From an uncultured Bacteroides sp. (GTDB lineage Bacteria; Bacteroidota; Bacteroidia; Bacteroidales; Bacteroidaceae), in assembly GCA_900557355.1 (NCBI GenBank), contig USSR01000145.1:1-11904 (forward strand): a DNA stretch of 11,904 nucleotides, given 5' to 3'. The position numbers were made by a program, and so were the translations under genes. Positions within the stretch are counted from its first letter, which is position 1. Every line of letters starts with the position of its first letter. Positions 7,562 through 11,904 of the stretch are shown piece by piece. Below the pieces are notes generated by a model, which ran no database searches, had not been told where the DNA came from, and saw only the letters and a program-made list of their open reading frames with translations.

Positions 7562-8980
7562 ATGACAACACGAAGAGATTTTTTGAAGACCATGACCATG
7601 GCTTCTGCCGGATTGGCATTGGGTGCTGGTGATATACTGGCAAATCCCACCTTTGCATCGCAAAGAAAGATAACAGATAAGGTGAAGATTGCCTATGTAG
7701 GTATTGGCAATCGTGGCGAACAGATTATTGGGGACTTTGCCCGTACCGGTATGGTAGAGGTTGTAGCTTTGTGTGATGTTGATATGGGAGCACCCCATAC
7801 GCAAAAGGTGATGAACCAGTATCCCAAAGCAAAGCGTTTCCGTGATTTTCGCCAGATGTTCGATAAGGCAGGCAATGAGTTTGATGCTGTAGCTATAGCA
7901 ACGCCTGACCATTCCCATTTCCCTATCAGCATGCTGGCTTTGGCGTCAGGTAAACATGTATATGTAGAGAAGCCTTTGGCACGTACTTTCTATGAAGGTG
8001 AGTTGTTGATGCAGGCTGCGTTGAAACGGCCTAATCTGGTGACCCAAGTGGGTAATCAGGGGCACTCTGAAGCTAATTACTTCCAGTTTAAGGCATGGAT
8101 GGATGCCGGTATCATCAAGGATGTGACGGCTGTAACAGCGCATATGAATAATCCCCGTCGTTGGCATAAGTGGGATACGAACATCTATAAGTTCCCTGCA
8201 GGACAACAATTGCCGAAAGATATGGAATGGGATCCTTGGCTGGGAGTAACTCCTTATCATGAATATAACAAGGACTATCATTTGGGACAGTGGCGTTGCT
8301 GGTACGATTTCGGCATGGGCTGTCTGGGTGATTGGGGCGCGCATATTCTGGATACGGTTCATGAGTTCCTGGGATTGGAATTGCCTTATGAAATAACGAT
8401 GCAGTATGCCAACGGGCATAATGATTTCTTCTTCCCTTATTCTTCCACGATCCTGTTCCGCTTTCCTCAACGTAAGGGTATGCCGCCGGTTGATATCACT
8501 TGGTACGATGGTTTGGATAATCTTCCTCCTATCCCTGCTGGTTATGGTGTATCCGGTCTGGATCCTAACATTCCTACAACAAACCAGGGAGATGCTCCGG
8601 CTGCGAAGTTGAATCCCGGAAAGATTATTTATTCAAAAGAACTTACCTTTAAGGGTGGAAGTCACGGTAGCACACTATCTATCATTCCTGAGGAAAAGGC
8701 AAAGGAAATGGCTGATAAGTTACCGGAAGTGCCTAAGAGCCCGTCCAATCACTTTGAGAATTTCTTGTTAGCTTGTATGGGTCAAGAAAAGACTCGTTCT
8801 CCGTTTGAAATTAACGGTGTTCTGGGTCAGGTATTCTCATTGGGAGTAATGGCTCAGCGTCTCAATACGCAGTTATTCTTTGATCCTCGCACGAAGCAGA
8901 TTACGAATAATGAATTTGCTAATGCCATGTTGGTAGGAGTACCGCCACGTAAGGGATGGGATGAGTTTTATAAAATGTAA
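7562..8980 (+). CDS. Tat-exported Gfo/Idh/MocA-family oxidoreductase (EKP type), candidate glycoside 3-dehydrogenase
   Basis: This 472-residue oxidoreductase is exported folded through the Tat system. Arg4-Arg5 in TRRDFLK sits before a hydrophobic stretch rich in Ala and Gly, ending near residue 33. The Rossmann domain begins at about 40 with G47-I-G-N-R-G52, and the canonical EKP motif carries Lys137. The likely catalytic pair is Asp257 and His261 in GDWGAHILD. The long C-terminal part, with many Trp, Tyr and Pro residues and PPRKGWDEFYKM at the end, resembles the larger Bacteroidales/Planctomycetes type of the family. Such enzymes are usually periplasmic with tightly held NAD. Being followed after 39 bp by a DUF1080 protein suggests C3 oxidation of a glycoside that DUF1080 then cleaves. 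It is unlike the upstream paralogue in length and motifs, so not a recent duplication. Family call is firm; direction and substrate are inferred. Confidence 0.93.
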   Translation: MTTRRDFLKTMTMASAGLALGAGDILANPTFASQRKITDKVKIAYVGIGNRGEQIIGDFARTGMVEVVALCDVDMGAPHTQKVMNQYPKAKRFRDFRQMFDKAGNEFDAVAIATPDHSHFPISMLALASGKHVYVEKPLARTFYEGELLMQAALKRPNLVTQVGNQGHSEANYFQFKAWMDAGIIKDVTAVTAHMNNPRRWHKWDTNIYKFPAGQQLPKDMEWDPWLGVTPYHEYNKDYHLGQWRCWYDFGMGCLGDWGAHILDTVHEFLGLELPYEITMQYANGHNDFFFPYSSTILFRFPQRKGMPPVDITWYDGLDNLPPIPAGYGVSGLDPNIPTTNQGDAPAAKLNPGKIIYSKELTFKGGSHGSTLSIIPEEKAKEMADKLPEVPKSPSNHFENFLLACMGQEKTRSPFEINGVLGQVFSLGVMAQRLNTQLFFDPRTKQITNNEFANAMLVGVPPRKGWDEFYKM

Positions 8981-9019
8981 TAGCATCATATTAAAATAAT
9001 TAATAGAAGAGATATCAAT

Positions 9020-10360
9020 ATGAAAAAGAATTATTTGTTGCTTCTGTTTGTGTTTTGTGCCTCTATGGTTTCAGCACAGAATTGGGAGCCTCTTTTCAAT
9101 GGAAAGAATCTGAGTGGCTGGAAGAAACTGAATGGTAAGGCCGAATACAAAGTAGTGGATGGCGCTATTGTGGGTGTTTCAAAGATGAATACTCCTAATA
9201 CCTTCCTGGCTACCAAGAAAACGTATGGTGACTTTATCCTGGAATTTGATTTCAAGATAGACGATGGATTGAATTCTGGCGTACAAGTACGTAGTGAAAG
9301 CAAGAAAGACTATCAGAAGGGCCGTGTACATGGCTATCAGTTTGAAATAGACCCTTCAAAGCGTGCATGGTCGGGTGGTATCTATGATGAGGCTCGCCGT
9401 AACTGGCTGTATCCTTTGACACAAAATCCGGCAGCTAAAACGGCTTTCAAAAATAATGAGTGGAATAAGGCTCGTATTGAGGCTGTGGGCAATTCTATTG
9501 CTACCTGGATTAATGGAGTACCTTGTGCTAATATTTGGGATGATATGACTCCTGTAGGCTTTATTGCTTTGCAAGTACATGCTATCGGCAACGCAGCTGA
9601 TGAAGGAAAGACTGTTAGCTGGAAGAATATCCGCATTTGTACTACAGATGTAGAACGTTACCAGACAGCTCAAAAAGCACCGGAAATCAATGTTATTCCT
9701 AATACAATTTCTCCGAACGAAGCCAAAGAAGGTTGGGCACTCCTTTGGGATGGCAAGACTTCCGAAGGCTGGAGAGGAGCTCGATTGAACTCTTTCCCGG
9801 AAAAGGGCTGGAAGATGGAAGACGGCATCCTGAAAGTAATGAAGAGCGGTGGCGCAGAATCTGCTAACGGTGGCGACATCGTAACAACTAAAAAGTACAA
9901 GAATTTCATTCTGAAAGTTGATTTTAAGATTACTGAAGGTGCTAATAGCGGTGTGAAGTATTTTGTTAGTCCTGATATGAATAAGGGAGCCGGTTCAGCT
10001 ATCGGTTGTGAGTTCCAGATTCTTGATGATGACAAGCACCCGGATGCTAAGTTGGGCGTAAAAGGTAACCGTAAATTGGGTTCGCTTTACGATTTGATTC
10101 CTGCTCCGGCAAACAAACCTTTCAATAAGAAAGACTTTAATACGGCTATGATTGTTGTGAAAGGTGATCACGTAGAACATTGGTTGAATGGTGTGAAGCT
10201 CATTGAATACACACGTCAGAATGAAATGTGGGATGCATTGGTTGCTTATAGCAAGTATAAAAATTGGCCTAATTTCGGAAATCATGAGTCAGGAAATATC
10301 CTTTTGCAAGATCATGGAGATGAAGTCTGGTTTAAGAATATAAAGATCAAAGAATTATAA
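9020..10360 (+). CDS. Secreted tandem DUF1080 (3-keto-disaccharide hydrolase type) protein
   Basis: This 446-residue exported protein is built of two DUF1080 domains of concanavalin-like beta-sandwich fold, a family linked to cleavage of 3-keto-glycosides. The signal peptide is residues 1-19 (VSA|Q). Domain 1 spans about 21-210 and domain 2 about 235-446. Each opens with a [17 protein letters not shown] motif ([21 protein letters not shown]) and carries a SGV strand, a GxxxxI(L)D motif, a WhNG motif and a late QxH (His187; His432). The first has GYQFEID with Glu109 and Asp111; the second has GCEFQILD with Glu331 and Asp336, so Glu and Gln trade places. This suggests two distinct active sites on one chain, perhaps a lyase/hydrolase pair. 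It is the last gene of the operon, followed by a strong terminator. Domain identity is confident; the exact reaction is inferred from the family and neighbours. Confidence 0.92.
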   Translation: MKKNYLLLLFVFCASMVSAQNWEPLFNGKNLSGWKKLNGKAEYKVVDGAIVGVSKMNTPNTFLATKKTYGDFILEFDFKIDDGLNSGVQVRSESKKDYQKGRVHGYQFEIDPSKRAWSGGIYDEARRNWLYPLTQNPAAKTAFKNNEWNKARIEAVGNSIATWINGVPCANIWDDMTPVGFIALQVHAIGNAADEGKTVSWKNIRICTTDVERYQTAQKAPEINVIPNTISPNEAKEGWALLWDGKTSEGWRGARLNSFPEKGWKMEDGILKVMKSGGAESANGGDIVTTKKYKNFILKVDFKITEGANSGVKYFVSPDMNKGAGSAIGCEFQILDDDKHPDAKLGVKGNRKLGSLYDLIPAPANKPFNKKDFNTAMIVVKGDHVEHWLNGVKLIEYTRQNEMWDALVAYSKYKNWPNFGNHESGNILLQDHGDEVWFKNIKIKEL

Positions 10361-10376
10361 TTAATATTATGTCTTC

Positions 10377-10420
10377 GAAAAGGGCAAGTTGCAACACTGT
10401 GGCTTGCCTTTTTCATTTTT
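10377..10420 (+). terminator. Intrinsic terminator after the DUF1080 gene
   Basis: GAAAAGGGCAAG at 10377-10388 pairs with CTTGCCTTTTTC at 10403-10414, giving a 12-bp stem with a single G-U pair and a 14-base loop. A further T run follows at 10416-10420. It starts 16 bases after the DUF1080 stop and ends the operon; A-rich and T-rich flanks could make it work in both directions. Confidence 0.85.
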
Positions 10421-10444
10421 CTCTTAAGAAACACAGATTTGAAA

Positions 10445-11290
10445 ATGTCGAATGTAATTCAACATCTTTATAAGTTCTCATCTGTCCACGGTGGACTGCT
10501 TTATGCTTGGTTTCCATCGATGCATACACGCGTTGATATAGTGCTGTGCGGCAGGCAAGGCGAAGAGTCTTTGATGCTTGTGATCAGTGCTATCCGTGAA
10601 ATGCTATGCCGTTTGGAAAAGATGGCAAATTATTATGATGCAGAGAGTGAACTGGCATATTTGAACCGTACAGCAGCCACGGGACCGCAACCGGTTAGTA
10701 AGGAGCTTTATGATATGCTTGCTTTCTGTGTAGAATGTTATACTCGAACTGACGGATGTTTCGATGTCACTATTCATTCGGCTAATTATACACGTAATTC
10801 TATCTATAGTATTCAACTCTCACCTCAGGAACATACTCTCTTCTTTTTGCAACCTGGAGTGACTATCAATCTTTCCGGTTTTTTGAAAGGATATGCTTTG
10901 GAGAAGATACGGGAGCTACTTCAGCAATATGAAATAGAGAATGCATTGGTTAATATGGGGAATAGTTCTGTATTGGCTTTGGGGCATCATCCATTGGCTG
11001 ATGGGTGGAAGGTTAACTTCGGACAAAGTGCTGTCACGCAAGCGAAAGAATGGCCGGAAATATTTCTTAAAAATGAATGTCTCACAACTTCGGGTAATGA
11101 TTCGCATGAGCGGAAACATATTATCGATCCTCAGAGTGGAAAACTGGTAGAGGGGAAAAGGGAAGTAGCAGTTGTTACGGCTAACGGAGCTGTAGGTGAG
11201 GTGTTGTCGACTAGTTTATTCGTAGCTGATGCTCGTCAGCGTGAACTTTTGAAGGTAGAATTCTGCCCACGTTTGATTCTTGATCTTTAA
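10445..11290 (+). CDS. Divergent ApbE-like FAD:protein FMN transferase family protein, no export signal
   Basis: This 281-residue protein matches the ApbE fold, whose members attach FMN from FAD to threonine in target proteins or hydrolyse FAD. Visible motifs: LEKMANYYDAESELAYLN near the N-terminus, QPVSKELYDML and DGCFDVTIHSAN, INLSGFLKGYALE with Lys148, ALVNMGNSSVLALG, TTSGNDSHERKHIIDP, and GEVLSTSLFVAD with Glu252 and Thr256. Several differ from the canonical pattern: DLGGIAKGY reads NLSGFLKGY, GGN is MGN, and the metal-binding Asp before the STA-like motif is Glu252. There is no signal peptide or lipobox, so it is probably cytoplasmic, unlike typical periplasmic ApbE. I chose ATG 10445 over TTG 10439. 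It lies beyond the operon terminator with no obvious promoter, so how it is expressed is unclear. No flavinylation target motif was found in neighbouring proteins. Confidence 0.8.
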   Translation: MSNVIQHLYKFSSVHGGLLYAWFPSMHTRVDIVLCGRQGEESLMLVISAIREMLCRLEKMANYYDAESELAYLNRTAATGPQPVSKELYDMLAFCVECYTRTDGCFDVTIHSANYTRNSIYSIQLSPQEHTLFFLQPGVTINLSGFLKGYALEKIRELLQQYEIENALVNMGNSSVLALGHHPLADGWKVNFGQSAVTQAKEWPEIFLKNECLTTSGNDSHERKHIIDPQSGKLVEGKREVAVVTANGAVGEVLSTSLFVADARQRELLKVEFCPRLILDL

Positions 11291-11312
11291 AATCTTTCTT
11301 TGCTTTGATATA

Positions 11313-11335
11313 TATGCTATTTCTATCATAGTATA
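11313..11335 (+). other. Short AT-rich hairpin after the ApbE-like gene
   Basis: TATGCTAT at 11313-11320 can pair with ATAGTATA at 11328-11335 with one G-U pair and a 7-base loop. It begins 23 bases after the stop codon, where a terminator would be expected, but it is AT-rich and is followed by A residues instead of T residues, so terminator function on the + strand is doubtful. Confidence 0.25.
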
Positions 11336-11396
11336 AAAGACATGACAAACAAAAATGGTGGTATAAGAAGAGAAATGTATACTCCTGAAAAGTAAG

Positions 11397-11459
11397 AATT
11401 GCGTCAGAAAAAGTAATTATCTAGTCAAGGAGGCGTCCTAAGATGCAATTGACGTAATT
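11397..11459. other. Dyad-symmetric element in the intergenic region before the GH43 gene
   Basis: AATTGCGTCA at 11397-11406 and TGACGTAATT at 11450-11459 form an inverted repeat with one mismatch, which would be a G-U pair in RNA; one more G-U pair can extend it. Inside lies a small palindrome, AGGA-GGCG-TCCT, at 11428-11439, and GTAATTAT occurs twice as a direct repeat (from 11413 and 11454). The region could be an operator for the GH43 promoter or a structured RNA. The repeats are directly visible; function is unknown. Confidence 0.4.
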
Positions 11460-11507
11460 ATTCCATACGTTGAATCTTTTCTGTTACCCTATGTGTTTTC
11501 GATTCTC

Positions 11508-11515
11508 TACTTTTG
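11508..11515 (+). promoter_or_regulatory. Candidate -7 element for the GH43 gene
   Basis: TACTTTTG matches the Bacteroidales -7 consensus TAnnTTTG and is identical to the element at 5896-5903. It lies 24 bases before the GH43 ATG, so transcription would start close to 11520 with a very short leader. No clear TTTG is found 19-21 bases upstream, which keeps confidence moderate. Confidence 0.45.
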
Positions 11516-11539
11516 TATCACCATGAAAACATCAATTTT

Positions 11540-11904
11540 ATGAAAACACATTTAATACTTTTCTTATTGTTTTTTATATGGACGTCTTGTGGAAATTCTA
11601 CAAAGCCGTCTGCTCCTACATCAACAGATGATGATTTTGAAGTACTGGAAGAACGTTTGCCTATAGCAGACCCGTATGTACTCTTTTACGAGGATTGCTA
11701 TTATGCATATGGAACAAATGTCCGGGGGTTCGAAGTTTATACTTCTACCGATTTAAAACATTGGCATCGGAACCGCAATTTAGCTTTGTCACCCGAAGAT
11801 TCTTGGGGGAATAAAGGCTATTGGGCACCTGAAGTTTATTATGTAGAGTCGTTGAAGAAGTTTTATATGTTCTATACAGTAAACGAACAGGTTTGTGCTG
11901 CTCC
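11540..11904 (+). CDS. GH43-like glycoside hydrolase lipoprotein, 5' part (cut by window end)
   Basis: The first 121 residues of a lipid-anchored enzyme of the five-bladed beta-propeller GH43 type are present, and the frame is open at the window edge. Residues 1-16 form a lipoprotein signal with Cys17 as the lipidated residue (WTSC). A low-complexity linker follows to about 32, then the GH43 signature: PIADPYVLFYEDCYYAYGT with Asp44 as the likely catalytic base, FEVYTSTDLKHW, and GYWAPEVYY at 93-101. These motifs are typical of arabinofuranosidase/xylosidase-like GH43 enzymes and some galactan-active ones; the remaining catalytic residues lie outside the window, so specificity cannot be assigned. 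I chose ATG 11540 because the ATG at 11523 runs into a stop after six codons. It lies 249 bp after the ApbE-like gene with its own promoter-like element, so it probably begins a separate unit. Confidence 0.88.
   Translation, partial: MKTHLILFLLFFIWTSCGNSTKPSAPTSTDDDFEVLEERLPIADPYVLFYEDCYYAYGTNVRGFEVYTSTDLKHWHRNRNLALSPEDSWGNKGYWAPEVYYVESLKKFYMFYTVNEQVCAA

Noticed and set aside
5982..8980. Assignment of either oxidoreductase to GH109 (NAD-dependent alpha-N-acetylgalactosaminidase)
   Set aside because: Both are Tat-exported Gfo/Idh/MocA proteins like GH109, but I do not see the GH109-type active-site region, and the DUF1080 neighbour supports dehydrogenase/reductase roles.
5982..10360. A flavinylation target for the ApbE-like protein among the operon proteins
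   Set aside because: I looked for a D-x-[ST]-[GS]-A-T type motif in all proteins of the window and found no credible match.
10439..10444. TTG start two codons upstream for the ApbE-like gene
   Set aside because: An ATG lies two codons later in the same frame and neither has a ribosome binding site favouring the TTG.

Overview
The window looks like chromosomal DNA from a gut Bacteroidales, most likely Bacteroides or a close relative. Four things point there. There is a full-length hybrid two-component system (HTCS). There are secreted carbohydrate-active enzymes of GH2 and GH43 type. Promoter-like TAnnTTTG -7 elements replace E. coli type -35/-10 boxes. Most starts have AT-rich leaders without a Shine-Dalgarno. 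All genes are on the + strand. I see no tRNA, rRNA, insertion sequence, phage gene or CRISPR array.

Layout: (1) 31-1848, a secreted GH2-family glycoside hydrolase. (2) 1873-5823, an HTCS sensor/regulator 24 bp behind it, whose strong ribosome binding site can be paired into a hairpin. (3) 5824-5981, an AT-rich gap with a promoter-like element. (4) 5982-10360, a compact four-gene operon: a Tat-exported Gfo/Idh/MocA oxidoreductase, an 82-residue two-helix membrane protein overlapping it by ATGA, a second Tat-exported Gfo/Idh/MocA oxidoreductase, and a secreted protein made of two DUF1080 (3-keto-disaccharide hydrolase type) domains. The operon ends at a clear intrinsic terminator, 10377-10420. 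(5) 10445-11290, a divergent ApbE-like (FAD:protein FMN transferase family) protein without an export signal. (6) 11291-11539, an intergenic region with dyad symmetry and a second TAnnTTTG element. (7) 11540-11904, the 5' part of a GH43-like lipoprotein gene cut by the window edge.

The core operon fits the recently recognised oxidative route of glycoside cleavage. A sugar is oxidised at C3 by a Gfo/Idh/MocA enzyme, the activated 3-keto-glycoside is split by DUF1080-type enzymes, and the released 3-keto sugar is reduced again. All three enzymes carry export signals, so the pathway would run in the periplasm. The small membrane protein has no known role and is the most obviously undescribed part. 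The tandem DUF1080 protein appears to fuse two different subtypes, with Glu and Gln exchanged between equivalent motif positions. GH2 plus the HTCS, and the GH43 gene, suggest a wider glycan-utilisation locus, but no SusC/SusD pair lies in the window. The substrate cannot be read from the sequence.
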